A DNA stretch of 64,000 nt from Chionoecetes opilio (GCA_016584305.1 JACEEZ010001777.1:112501-176500); one strand, 5' to 3'. Numbered from the stretch's first letter, positions 1 through 10,395 are shown. The notes: generated by a model not told the origin, from the letters alone. Program-made: numbers and translations.

Positions 1-138
1 GAGGGAGGGAAGGCTTGTCCACTGAAACTCACTCGAGAATCAAACCTAGGTATTAGATTCAAGAGATAGACAGTTAGACAGTTAGCCATTTGAACTCAGA
101 GGTACTTGAAGGTATAACTCACTGTATAGGAGGGATGT

Positions 139-412
139 ATGTATTCATCTAGTTCATCTAGTTGTATTTTACAGGGCCAGAGCAACGCTCGTATGGCCCC
201 GTCTCCATATCAACATTTATTATTTTCTCGTTCATCTTTAGTGTTGGCCGAAGCCACCACCCCGGGAGGGGGGTCACAAACCTATCACTGCTGGGTGGAC
301 AGGGGCTCGGATTTTAAGAAGACCGCCCGTCTGTCTTCGCTCCGCCCGGGGATCGAACCCGGGACTTCTCGGTTGTGAGCCGAGCGTGCTAACCACTACA
401 CTACGGAGTTCC
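139..412 (-). mobile_element. tRNA-derived SINE, Val-like head (family A)
   Basis: Read on the minus strand, 412-345 folds as a tRNA-like head. It has a TAGTGTAGTGGTTAGCACG A-box region, a CTCGG/CCGAG anticodon stem enclosing a CAC (Val-type) triplet, and a GGTTCGATCC B box with a perfect T stem. Only about five of seven acceptor pairs survive and no independent tRNA end is visible, so this is a SINE head rather than a functional tRNA gene. The body runs to about 142, where the tail (TATTCATCTAGTT words, then GCTCGTATGGCCCCGTCTCCA) closely matches the 3' end of the CR1-like LINE at 10396-10465. That LINE could have supplied its retrotransposition machinery (inference). Confidence 0.75.
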
Positions 413-435
413 CTATTTGTTGTGTGTTTATTGAG

Positions 436-436
<1 letters not shown>

Positions 437-471
<35 letters not shown>
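437..471. repeat. (GT)n microsatellite
   Basis: An uninterrupted GT dinucleotide run of about 34 bases next to the SINE body at 472-662. A second, slightly impure GT run lies at 664-701 on its other side. Cysteine/valine-only reading frames here come from the repeat. Confidence 0.95.
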
Positions 472-475
<4 letters not shown>

Positions 476-662
476 CACCCATGGTCTTGTCCACACGAGC
501 TGGCTCGCGATCGCCAGTTTCACCCTCTCAGTGCGAGCTTGGAGCTCATTATTACCGATCTTTGGGCAATGCTGGGACCTCACACACCACACACACCCAT
601 CCCCTTGTTCAAGGGGGACAGTACCGTCCGAATTTCACAGTGGAAAAATCCCCGGGAATGGG
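472..662 (-). mobile_element. SINE family B, headless copy
   Basis: The block from ATTCACCCATGGTCTTGTCC to CCCCGGGAATGGGGATTG is about 85% identical by eye to 10100-10290. Only the 10.1-kb copy keeps the adjoining tRNA-like head, so this one is truncated at its 5' (minus-strand) end. Both copies are bordered by GT runs, suggesting the family ends in or targets GT microsatellites. Confidence 0.65.
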
Positions 663-721
663 GATTGTGTGTGTGTGTGTGTGTGCGTGTGTGTGTGTGT
701 CGCAATAAGCTGTGAAGTGAC

Positions 722-737
722 AGTGAAAGAGAGCGAG

Positions 738-779
<42 letters not shown>

Positions 780-804
780 GGAAGAGAAGAGGAGAGAGGA
801 AGAG

Positions 805-899
<95 letters not shown>
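722..899. repeat. (GA)n microsatellite
   Basis: About 178 bases of nearly pure GA/AG with a few single-base breaks (GGA, AAG). The open frames of alternating Arg/Glu over it are not genes. Confidence 0.95.
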
Positions 900-901
<2 letters not shown>

Positions 902-2340
902 CTTACCTGTTGAATGTGTGGGCGGGCAGGGGCGTGGGCTAAGGGGACGCTTGTGGTGGTGGTTTCGTAAATATTCCCCGTCGTAAGTTACTGCTATTGA
1001 TTTTCTTCTTGATTTACTAGTGTTGATTAATGTTTATCTTCACTGCTTTTTTTCATTTTTCTTCTCTTTCTCACTGTTAATGTTCTGGTTGGTGTTTGTC
1101 AGTGGCTGTGGCGATGGTGGTGTGTTGCTCGTCTTACAGTGGTATGCAATGTTGCGTTATTACGTTGTCATCTTTGTCATTCAGGGAAAATCTATATACT
1201 TGATATTAGCCCGAGAATTTATCAGTTTTCTTATATGTTCTTCAAGTAATGTCACGTGTGCACGAGTTGAAGTTTTGGAAGCAGCAGTCAGCACGAGGGA
1301 AGGCGTGAGGTGAGCGTCGGAGCGCTGCCCTCCTCGCGGCCTTCACTCACGAACTGTGCGGGGCTGCTATGTCAGGCGGCTACGCGGGAGGTGCGGACCG
1401 CAAGCCAGGACGCGATCGCTAGGGCGTCCTAAAGCATACTGAGGTGAGCTTCCCTTCCCCGAGGAACTCTGCCCCCCTCTCCCACCACCACCCTAGACCC
1501 TCCGCCCTCCTCCCTCCCAGTTACTCATTGAAAACGAGCGCTCGCATCAGGGCCCCCGCTCACCTGCGCCACGCTCGCTCTCAGGCCAACACGAAGAAGC
1601 TACAGGGTTCGTCTGGCCACAAATCATCAGATCTAATACGGCAAAAAAAAAGTGTGGTCATCAATATTGGAGGTTGTGTTCTTTAGTAGATAAAACCCTA
1701 AAAAGAACGAAGAAAACGACAGTATCAAAACCTTCTCTTCTTACATTCTCCATTTCTGGCAAAGATGAACCTCTCCCGTCGTTTATTAAGTTGACTGTTC
1801 GTATTTGCACTTCATTTGAGAGTTTGATTTCCACTTGAGAGCATTGTGAGTATTGATCTCCCTCGGCCGCGGCGGAGGGAGGCGGAAGCAGAAGCGAGCT
1901 GGTGGCGTCACAGGAAAACGCTGTGTACCCGTGTATGCATTGTGCGTGTCCACCTGTCATGTAAGGGGGCGAGGGAGGGAGTAAGGGAAATTCGTGTGCT
2001 GAAAAACGTGAAATTTTGCTAGTTTACCGAATAGAACCACTAAAAACAGGCCCGAAATTATGAAATCGAGTGGGAAAATGCAAATGGTTCCGTATTCACA
2101 GTAGCCTACTAGGACATTTGAAATAGTTTGTATATTCGCATTAAATAGTACTTGCCACGTCCAACAATCTGTGATATTGTGTAAATAGAATTTTCGCACA
2201 CCTCGTTTGCTCCATTTTTACACATGAACGCTGCTGAAAACGATATAAAAAAGGAAAAAAGCAGCAAACATGAAAGCTTGAAAATGCGCGTGTTTATAGC
2301 ATCAAAAGGACATAGTTAAGCGGGTGAAAGGTTTAAATTA
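900..2340. other. Non-repetitive stretch, no gene seen
   Basis: No reading frame with family similarity was found. The segment 1290-1470 is notably GC- and CpG-rich compared with its surroundings and contains GAGGTGAGC-type donor-like sites near 1308 and 1440. It could be an untranslated first exon or CpG-rich promoter of a gene outside the window, but nothing in the window confirms this. Confidence 0.4.
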
Positions 2341-2346
2341 TTTTTT

Positions 2347-2497
<151 letters not shown>

Positions 2498-2545
2498 CGA
2501 TTTGTCATGTCGGACAAGGGACGAAAGCTAGGTGGGAGGCGTGTG

Positions 2546-2550
<5 letters not shown>

Positions 2551-2636
<86 letters not shown>

Positions 2637-2637
2637 G
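2551..2637. repeat. (GA)n microsatellite, about 87 bases
   Basis: An AG/GA run with one AAAG interruption near the end. It is complementary to the CT tract at 2350-2494. Confidence 0.97.
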
Positions 2638-2851
2638 AAAAAATTACCGTAGGAATATCAAAGTCAAGACAGAGAAAGAGGATGAGGAGATGAATGTCAG
2701 TCGGTATTGATGATACCAAATTCTTTATAATAAAATCGAAAAGGAACCTGAACCTGTTTGTAATAAGGAAATTCACTTTTCGTTGTAAAAAAGAAAGAAT
2801 TGTAGACTTTCTGTGCTTACTTTGTTGAAAGTGAGAAAATATGTATATATG

Positions 2852-3096
2852 TTAAAGTAATCGTCCAGACCATTTCATCATTCCTGATTTAATGCAGTCA
2901 AAATATAGCCATTATCGAGTATATCAACAATATGTTGTCACTTTTTACATCCAGTCACCCGTATTTAAATAGTCCGCAATCAAAATCTGTAAATTCCCTG
3001 AGCTTCCAAAACGCTCCTCACGACTTGCAGACGACGCACCACGGCTCGGTGACGTCACTTGAGGCCTCCCAGCCCCGCGGTAATACAAATACACGT

Positions 3097-3138
<42 letters not shown>

Positions 3139-3527
3139 TACTTGAAGAATATTGGGTATTTCTGATTTTTTTTTTTTGCGATATGGCATATACTTGCATC
3201 CTTTATGGGTGCAGCAAGAAAGTTGTCTCTTTCCAGAGAGCGTATCACCCGTTCCCGACCTATACGTCCACGATAAATGTGTGGAGACGTGTGTGCGCCG
3301 GGGGAGAGGCAGGCTGTGTGAACCAGATTGTTGCCCTCACATGGCGTCATCAGCAAGTTTCGCGCCATGGCTGGAACAGGGATGTTGTTTTTCCCGCGCT
3401 TTTTAGAAAAGTCATGTTCATAGGGAAATAAGGAGTGGAAATTAATATTTTTTTGTGGATTAGGTATTTTGAATGAACATTCAACATAATTATGCAAAGA
3501 AAAAATGGGTCTGGACGATTACTTTAA
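2852..3527 (+). mobile_element. TTAA-flanked DNA element, copy 1
   Basis: The element lies between TTAA at 2852-2855 and TTAA at 3524-3527. Its terminal inverted repeats are AGTAATCGTCCAGACC and GGTCTGGACGATTACT. The inner left end (CATTTCATCATTCCTGATTT) and the right end (GTGGATTAGGTATTTTGAATG) recur in four other copies at 10982, 13368, 21776 and 63237. After a T-rich tract, ATG at 3183 opens a short frame with C-x4-C (TCILYGCSKK) followed by VSFQR, which resembles the start of a THAP zinc finger. TTAA targets plus a THAP-like start fit the Kolobok superfamily; the TTAA alone would also fit piggyBac. It is non-autonomous, and a (TA)n run at 3103-3136 interrupts it. Confidence 0.75.
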
Positions 3528-3576
3528 AAAAAAGATGATTAACTGGCTATCCTAATATTACTGTAGCGTTTATATC

Positions 3577-4072
3577 AACTAAGGTAAAGATTTGTTTTAT
3601 CGCCCCTGCCATATCTCGCTTATTACCTTATGAAGGACTAAAATTTTGTCATGCACGTCTTCTACTAACCTTCAAATCTCTTGGCAAGCTGTTACTTTGG
3701 TCAAGATCACGGACAAAAATTATCTAATAAGAATAAATAGGTACAACTCCGCCGCGCCATCAGCGCAGTCAGAGACCGCGGGCCAAACCCTCCCTCACGT
3801 ACAGCAGCCAGGCTAGGTTAGGTTAGGTTTAGTTTAGTTTAGTTTGAAATAAAGCTAAACTAAACCTAACCTCAACCTTAACTTTAACCTTAACCTAGCT
3901 TACCCTGACTGCCGTACTTGGAGAAAGCTGGTAGAGGCGCCCGTCCCGCGGTCTAGACGGCGCTGATGGCGACGGCGGAGTTGTACCTATTTATTCTTAT
4001 TAGATAATTTGTGTCCGTGATTTTGACCAAAGTAACAGTTTGCCAAGAGGTTTGAAGGTTAGGAAAAGACGT
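3577..4072. mobile_element. Fold-back (long inverted repeat) element, copy 1
   Basis: The left arm (from about 3580, through CATATCTCGCTTATTACC and CAAGCTGTTACTTTGGTCAA) is the reverse complement of the right arm ending near 4072. The arms are about 220 bases and meet in an AACCTAACC/GGTTAGGTT-rich centre near 3815-3895. The same family, with a large insertion in its centre, is at 21472-23363. The right arm is cut short where an RTE LINE tail begins. No coding capacity is seen. Confidence 0.7.
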
Positions 4073-4075
4073 GTT

Positions 4076-4204
4076 CGAGCGTTGCTTGGTATGGGAAGGG
4101 AGCCTGCATGGGGACTCGCGCGTGGTGACTCCCAGGATTGGCGTCGTAGGGTGGGCGAGGAAACGTGGGCCCTAGCATATGCCCCCAATGACTGATTGAT
4201 TGAT
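4076..4204 (+). mobile_element. RTE-type LINE, 3' terminal fragment
   Basis: The sequence GTTGCTTGGTATGGGAAGGG to GCATATGCCCCCAATGAC matches, in the same sense, the last codons of the RTE ORF on the minus strand at 43849-44904 (ELLGMGREPAWGLARGD...AYAPND). It ends in TGATTGATTGATG. Short tandem tails of this kind are typical of RTE-clade elements. It is severely 5'-truncated. Confidence 0.75.
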
Positions 4205-4845
4205 GTCCGTGGGTCACGAATCTCTTTCTCAAGGAGGGGAGAAATGTACTAGTTGTGACATGTAGGCATCTGGCAACCGCCGACTGTTGACCACGGCTTA
4301 TTTCTCTTCTTTTTTCTTTTTTACATCACATAGGACTGGCCAAGAGCAAAAAAAATAGTAACATAAAGCCCGCTTAATTGCCGGTTCTTATAAAGAAGAC
4401 AGTAAGAGAGTAAAAAAATAGAGGGGTGGGCCAATTTAGTTCGGAAGGTGTCCTGTTACTCCTCTCCTGAAAAGATTTAAGTCGTAGAAAGGTGGAAAAA
4501 TAGAAACATAAAAAGAGTTCCAGAGTTTACCAGTGAAAGGATGAAAGCGTGAAGATGCTGGTTAACTCTTGCATTAGGAAGATGGACAGAATAGGGATGA
4601 GAATGAGTAAAAAGTCTTGTGCAGCGAGGCCACGGGAAGGGGGGAAGCATGCAGTTAGCAAGTTCAGAAGAGCAGTGACCATGAAAATAAGGGTAGAAGA
4701 TAGCAAGAGAAGCAACATTGCGGCGGTGATTTGAAGATTGAAGACAGTCAATCAGAGGAGGGGAGTTGATGAGACGAAAAGCTTTTGACTCAACCCTGTT
4801 TAGGAGAGCTGTATGAGTGGATCCCCCCCAAACATGAGAGGCATA

Positions 4846-5314
4846 AGGCCGGTTCCCATCAGCCCGCTTGTACGGCCGTCTTACAACAACACCGTTCAAC
4901 AATGACGTCACCATCATCACCGCTTGAGTGGTATTTGTGGTAACGGGGCACAGTTGGCAACTCCGCTCGAGCGGACACCGCCGAGCGGGAGAGATGACTT
5001 GAATTTAACTTTGTACGGCGGCCGTACAGCGGTACGGCGGTGCGGTAGACTTTGTTGTGACGTCATTGTGACGTCTTTGTTGTTGTATGGCGGCCGTACA
5101 AGCGGGAAGATAAGATAAGATTTTCATCCTATCTAGACACTTTGCAAGTACCAACTACAAGGTTATTGACTATACAAAGCGCCGCCACGTCAGCACGAAC
5201 TAGGCGGACTCGAACCGCTGACCGAATGCACAGGGACGCTGCACATTGGGAACTCACGTCTCTACCAACCTTGCCACCCTGACGGGCTACAAGCGGGAAG
5301 GTGGGAACCGGGCT
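4846..5314. mobile_element. Short TIR element (AGGCCGGTTCCC family), copy 1
   Basis: The left end AGGCCGGTTCCCATCAGCCC and the right end GGTGGGAACCGGGCT are inverted repeats. Subterminal CGCTTGTACGGCCG / CGGCCGTACAAGCG also pair. The flanks are TA at left and TTA at right, compatible with the TWA target of PIF/Harbinger elements. A SINE is inserted at 5110-5287. The same family appears at 34033, where only its left part is recognisable. No ORF. Confidence 0.65.
5110..5287 (-). mobile_element. tRNA-derived SINE (family D) with perfect 13-bp TSD
   Basis: The direct repeat TACAAGCGGGAAG occurs at 5097-5109 and 5288-5300 and bounds the element exactly. On the minus strand it begins with a tRNA-like head (GGTTGGTAGAGACGT, then GGTTCGAGTCC as B box) and ends in CTTATCTTATC-type short repeats. 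A related copy is at 6985-7160. Confidence 0.8.
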
Positions 5315-5493
5315 TTACTCCATACATGGGCGGATAAGGTCCCTGTACAGAGCAAGCAGCTTGGAAGGAGAAAAAATGGACGCAGACGCCAAAAGACACC
5401 TAACTTCATAGAAGCTGTTTTAGCAAGAGATGAAATATGAGATTTCCAGCTCAGATTTTTAGTAAAGGATAGTCCTAGAATGTTCATTGTAAA

Positions 5494-6810
5494 TGTGAGG
5501 GTCCGAAGGAAAGGAAGGAGAGAAGGATAAATGAGGGAATAGAAGCAGGGAAGAGCTGATGATGGTAGCCCAAGGAGGGGAGGGGAGGAAGACTCGCCGA
5601 CACAACAGATCTTTATCAGCCAGCCAGGAGCACACCCGCAGATTCGCTGACCTTAGCTGTTCAACAGATGAGCGTCCGAAGAAGAGGAATAGGGAGAAGG
5701 AGTAAAGGAGAGAAAAAGCGAGAAATAAGAAGAGGGAAGAAAAGAAGAAGGAACAAGAAATGAAGAGAAAGGAAAGACTTGCTGATACAGCCGAATTGCC
5801 AGCGACCAAGGAACGAGTTATCACATCACACCCCAGCTGATTAACTGTCATACATGAGATAACCTCTGCCCTGTACTCAGCCACCTGCAGACCAGATGCA
5901 CTACGAAGGCTCGCCTGCCTCCCTGAACAGAGAACAGGAGACAGAATCTATCTAGACTCGAGTGCGGGCAGGCCTGCGTCGCGGCGACCTCTTCCGAGAC
6001 TAGTGTCTTAGTGTAGCGCGCGAGTATACGTGTATTCCTTCAAGGCCTCCACGGGCGGCGCGCGCACGGGCAGAGTGTGGCCGAGTTCCACTCCGCCGCG
6101 CCCCAACCACCGTCGCTCCGCTTAGCCCCCGGGGCAGGTGCAACTCTACGGTGCCACGACGTCCTGCAAGACACCTGCCCCTGTGGCTTTCTCGCCTGGG
6201 CCCCCCTGGGACCCAGGGGCATTGCCAGACACACGCGGCGTGGTTATAAGGATCGCCCCGCTTTGCCCCTCGGGGCGGACCCGTGCAACTCTACGGTGCC
6301 ACGACGTCCTGCAACACACCCGCCCCTGTGGCTTCTCTTCTGGGCCCCCAAGGATCCTGGGGCATTGCGAGACACACGCAGCAGGGCTTTAGGACCCCTT
6401 GGGTACCACAGGTCCACAAGGAGGCTACGCGGCAGATGGTGATGTATTAATTATGGTACAGTGCATGACAGGGCGGGCCATAGGGATGCCCCCGGGGGAC
6501 CTGTAACAAGCCAGGGACCTCGGGGGGGCCAGGAAGGGTTGCCCCTCCGGCAATTGCCGGGGTTTTTACCGGCCAGGGGATGCAAGCTCCCCGTATCTCC
6601 GACGCCACGGGGCACTGCCCCGTTTAATGTGAAACGTAAGTACATAAGTACATGGAGATATGCCCAACCCGGCACCCTACAGGTAGGGGTGCTGGGGTTA
6701 GTTGTCATGCCGCGTCAGCGACCGATCGGATAGAATCGTAGCGGGCAGGGGTCCCGCTAAGATGAGCTTCACCCCCCGTTGCGCCCCCTCTCCCCAGACG
6801 GGGCGTAACA
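5494..6810. mobile_element. Solo LTR of an LTR retrotransposon
   Basis: The element starts TGTGAGGGTCCG and ends GGGGCGTAACA, the canonical TG...CA termini. It is bounded by a perfect 5-bp target duplication GTAAA (5489-5493 and 6811-6815). Removing it together with one GTAAA restores the Jockey-like LINE sequence seen uninterrupted near 12950. No internal coding region is present, so it is a solo LTR of 1317 bp. Within it, 6116-6405 holds a tandem duplication with a period of about 145 bp. The superfamily cannot be decided from an LTR alone; the 5-bp duplication fits Gypsy, BEL or Copia. Confidence 0.85.
6116..6405. repeat. 145-bp tandem duplication inside the LTR
   Basis: GTGCAACTCTACGGTGCCAC occurs at 6138 and again at 6283. 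The flanking CCTGTGGCTT, GGGCCCCC and ACACACGC blocks are repeated at the same spacing. The two units differ at scattered positions. Confidence 0.85.
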
Positions 6811-6984
6811 GTAAAAGAGGGAGACAATTGAGTGTCGTTGAAGAAGAAAGGATAGTTGTCTGGAAGGTTATGTCGAGTTGATAGGTGAATTACTACTGTA
6901 GGTTATTTATAACTTGATCTTCCTAACAACGACTGCCTTGTAAAGTATTGTGGAGCTCAAGGAAAAGACTGTATTGAAGGTAAT

Positions 6985-7160
6985 ATAAGATACCTTCATG
7001 GATCCTCTCTATACAACCCGCACGTATGTACCGACAACGAGGTTACTGATGATATACAAATTGCTACCACGCCAGAGTGAACATAGGGATTGAGTGGGAT
7101 TCAAACGCAGGGACGCTGTAGTCGAATCTAAATGCACTAGTAGTACTCTGATGTAAACAT
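6985..7160 (-). mobile_element. SINE family D, second copy
   Basis: Blocks shared in order with 5110-5287 include AAGATA...TTCAT, ACGAGGTTACTGA..ATACAAA, GCCACGCCAG-like and CGCAGGGACGCTG. Its B box reads GTTTGAATCCCAC on the minus strand. It abuts the CT tract at 7171 and no clear target duplication was found. Confidence 0.55.
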
Positions 7161-7168
7161 TTATTAGC

Positions 7169-7279
<111 letters not shown>

Positions 7280-7419
7280 TATTTTTACCGAGTTACAAAA
7301 CATCATACAGAGTATGTTACTATTCACATTACATGAAAATTGCAACATTTACAGGCTAAAGGAGACATAGTGTTCCCTATCTAAAGGCCCAACTCTAGAT
7401 AATTGCGATCTCCTTGCCT

Positions 7420-7640
7420 TCACCTCAGCAGCCACGCGTTCACAAGTTCCTTGAACTCTTGAACAGTTATACCGCCAAGGCGTGGCTGCGAGGCAAGGAG
7501 AGCATTCCACCAGCCGACGTAGACGTAGACGAACTGACGCTGGTGGTGCCAAGTACGGTAGCGGGGCTGTAGTAGCTCTGCGGGAGCTAGGGCAACGGCC
7601 CTTGTAATAACCTGGGCCCGCCGTAGGGGCTGCCGGAGTG
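7420..7640 (-). pseudogene. Possible LINE C-terminal fragment
   Basis: On the minus strand a frame reads ...WWNALLASQPRLGGITVQEF-KELVNAWLL then stop. The WNALP...F+..L..WL pattern is common at the extreme C terminus of non-LTR retrotransposon reverse transcriptases. It runs upstream into the GA/CT microsatellite, so no more of the protein is preserved. The assignment is tentative; a chance frame is possible. Confidence 0.35.
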
Positions 7641-7666
7641 TTTGTAGGTGAGCCCCCCCCCCCCAC

Positions 7667-7793
<127 letters not shown>

Positions 7794-8203
7794 CTAATAA
7801 TTGATGACGGCAACAGAACAGCTCGTTGAATGCTCACACTTTCACCTTTATACATCTCTCGCTAGAAAACAAAAAGAAAAAATATCGGGCGCTGTCAATT
7901 ATTCTGAAATGTAAATAAATCAAGTTCGAGAGGCGTTAGTCGGTTTTTTTCTTTTATCCTAATCCAACCAATTACCCTTATTGAAATCGGTACATAACGT
8001 ATTTTATTAATGTTCACGTTAGAAGGGGAGAGAGCGTTTTAGGAGGCTGGTATTGCGTCATGGCTAACTCACTTGCCTGATGTTTTTGTTACTATTTTTG
8101 TTGCTGTTGTTTTTGGTGTTGCTGTAGGTGGAGAAAGAGGAGGAGGAGGAGATACATTAATAAAAGGAGGAAGAAGGAAGCGGAGGAGGAGGACGAAGAA
8201 TAA

Positions 8204-9457
8204 TTGACAGCGAGCTTCGCTCGCTGTCGCTTACCATAAGACCTGTGGAACCAAGTTTCCGCCAAAAAGTGTATAACTACTCCTAAATATTGTCGGATTG
8301 AGCTGAAATTTGACATGGAAGTAGTGCTGTCAAAATCAATGGGGGTCGTCGGAAGAATTTTTTTGCGTAAAACAAGCCCTTAATGAGTAATTAGCGTAAA
8401 CTACTCCTAATTATTGTTGGATTGAGCTGACATTCGACATCCAAGTAGTGCTGTCAAAATCAATGGGGGTCTTGTATAACAAACATTTTGCATAGAACAA
8501 GCCCTTAATGAGTAATTCACGTAATGAGTTAATTGGCTGGAACGTGGCTCGCTGTCACGTTCCAGCCGCAAGAACTGAGTCAAAAGCAAAGGGGCCAGAG
8601 GCTGGACGCCTATACTTGATTGACAGCGAGCAAAGCTCGCTGTCGCTTCCCATAAGACCCGTGGAACCAAGTTTCTGCCAAAAAGTGTATAACTACTCCT
8701 AATTATTGTCGGATTCAGCTGAAATTTCACATGCAAGTAGTGCTTGTCAAAATCAATGGGGGTCGTCGGAAGAATTTTTTTGCGTAAAACAAGCCCTTAA
8801 TGAGTAATTAGCATAAACTACTCCTAATTATTTTCGGATTGAGCTGACATTCGACATGCAAGTAGTGCTGTCAAAATCAATAGGGGTCTGTGCAACAAAC
8901 TGTTTGCGTAAAACAAGCCCTTAATGAGTAATTCACGTAATGAGTTAATTGGCTGGAACGTGGCTCGCTGTCACGTTCCAGCCGTAAGAACTGAGCCAAA
9001 AGCAAAGGGGGTAGAGGCTGGACGTCTATACTTGATAGTAATTGACAGCGAGCTTCGCTCGCTGTCGCTTACCATAAGACCCGTGGAACCAAGTTTCCGC
9101 CAAAAAGTGTATAACTACTCCTAATTATTGTCCGATTGAGCTGAAATTTGACATGCAAGTAGTGCTGTCAAAATCAACGGGGGTCGTCGGAAGAATTTTT
9201 TTGCGTAAAACAAGCCCTTAATGAGTAATTAGCGTAAACTACTCCTAATTATTGTCGGATTGAGCTGACATTCGACATCCAAGTAGTGCTGTCAAAATCA
9301 ATGGGGGTCTGTAAAACAAACTTTTTGCATAGAACAAGCCCTTAATGAGTAATTCACGTAATGAGTTAATTGGCTGGAACGTGGCTCGCTGTCACGTTCC
9401 AGCCGCAAGAACTGAGCCAAAAGCAAAGGGGCCAGAGGCTGGACGTCTGTACTTGAT
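8204..9457. repeat. Three-unit tandem repeat (about 417 bp each) with hairpins
   Basis: The units start with TTGACAGCGAG at 8204, 8620 and 9042 and end near 9457, giving periods of 416 and 422. Each begins with a palindrome (GACAGCGAGCTTCGCTCGCTGTC-type) and ends near a second one (GGCTGGAACGTGGC ... CACGTTCCAGCC). Each unit also holds an internal duplication of about 140 bp (GGATTGAGCTGA...AGTGCTGTCAAAATC, then CCTTAATGAGTAATT). Units differ by a few percent. No ORF makes sense across them. The array is flanked on both sides by purine-rich AGG repeats. Confidence 0.9.
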
Positions 9458-10089
9458 ATTAGTAGCAGTAGGAGGACAATAACATAAAGACAAAGAGTAG
9501 AGAGAGGACGGGGAGGGGAAGAAGTAGGAGACTGAGGAGGAAGACGAAGATATATGAGCAAGTACGAAACTATAAAGTAGCACAAACGCACAATATGAAG
9601 AATAGAGGAAGAGAAAAAAGAAAAGAAGAAAAATAGAGGAAAATTATAATAAACAAGTGGAGGAGGAGGATTAAAACAGAGTATTATCCAAGAATCCATC
9701 ACTTCCACTGCACGCCTCTCAGTAACGCAAAATCTGTCTTCTTCTTTGCTCTACGAACGAGTAAGAATATGAAATATTCTGCGATATGGTGACAATGGAG
9801 GAGGCGCCCGGTATACAGCCTTCATCCTGCTCCTTCCTATCCTCCTCCTCTCCGTCGCCCCACATAATCCAGAGAAGTTGTCACGAACCTCAAAACTTTT
9901 AATGAGTCACAATAAGCCTCAGTAAGCCTAACATAACTTCATCAAGTTGAAGTGAGTTTGACGAAGTCCCACATATTGACGAAAAGTAATACATAAAAAA
10001 AGAAAAGAAAAGACAGTGGATGAAAATATATCTCAAGTGAACATGCGAGATAAACACGTTTTGATGTGTATGTGTGTGTGTTTGTGTAT

Positions 10090-10352
10090 TGTGAGTAATT
10101 CACCCATGATCTTGTCCACGCGAGCTGGCTCGCGATCGCCAGTTTCACCCTCCCGGTGTGAGCTTGAAGCTCATATTACCGATCTTTGGGTAATGCTGGG
10201 ACCTCACACACTACACACCCTCATCTCCTTGCTCAAGGGGGACAGTAACCGCCCTAATTTATGTGGAAAAATCCCTGGGAACGAGCGAGGCCGGGGATCG
10301 AACGCCGGAGCACAGAATGGTCGTGACGCTCTAACGCACCAAGCCGTTCAGG
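10090..10352 (-). mobile_element. SINE family B with tRNA-like head
   Basis: On the minus strand the head at 10352-10285 contains GGTGCGTTAGAGCG (A-box-like) and GCGTTCGATCCCCG (B box). The body from 10290 to 10100 matches the headless copy at 472-662. GT-rich microsatellite borders both sides (10068-10081 and 10355-10394). Confidence 0.7.
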
Positions 10353-10395
10353 TGGTTGTGTGTGTGGGTGTGTGTGTGTGTATGTGTGTGTGTGT

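Larger units (their letters stand above)
4318..6885 (-). mobile_element. Jockey-like LINE copy 1, interrupted
   Basis: The minus-strand 3' end lies at the T-rich tract before CATCACATAGGACTGGCC. The body is about 80-85% identical to 12235-13100. Translated fragments on the minus strand at 5287-5487 (FTKNLSWKSHISSLAKTASM, then LGVFWRLRPFF) match the connection region C-terminal to a non-LTR reverse transcriptase. It is interrupted by a TIR element at 4846-5314, which itself holds a SINE, and by a solo LTR at 5494-6810. The LINE resumes at AAGAGGGAGACAATTGAGTG after the LTR. Many stops show it is dead. Confidence 0.7.

Noticed and set aside
345..412. tRNA-Val (CAC) gene on the minus strand
   Set aside because: The acceptor stem is incomplete and the sequence continues into a SINE body with a LINE-like tail, so it is a SINE head.
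386..986. Long open frames encoding Cys/Val and Arg/Glu runs
   Set aside because: They are translations of (GT)n and (GA)n microsatellites. The same applies to frames at 2324-2776, 7064-7348 and 7349-7855.
3811..3900. Telomeric TTAGG array
   Set aside because: Only a few GGTTAGGTTAGG/CCTAACC units, symmetrical about the centre of a fold-back element. Not a telomere or an interstitial telomeric array.
6040..6442. Overlapping ORFs on both strands in GC-rich sequence
   Set aside because: They lie inside the solo LTR and over its tandem duplication. Openness follows from GC-rich composition, and no protein family is apparent.
8204..9457. CRISPR array
   Set aside because: Units are 417 bp tandem copies without short repeats and unique spacers, in a eukaryotic genome.
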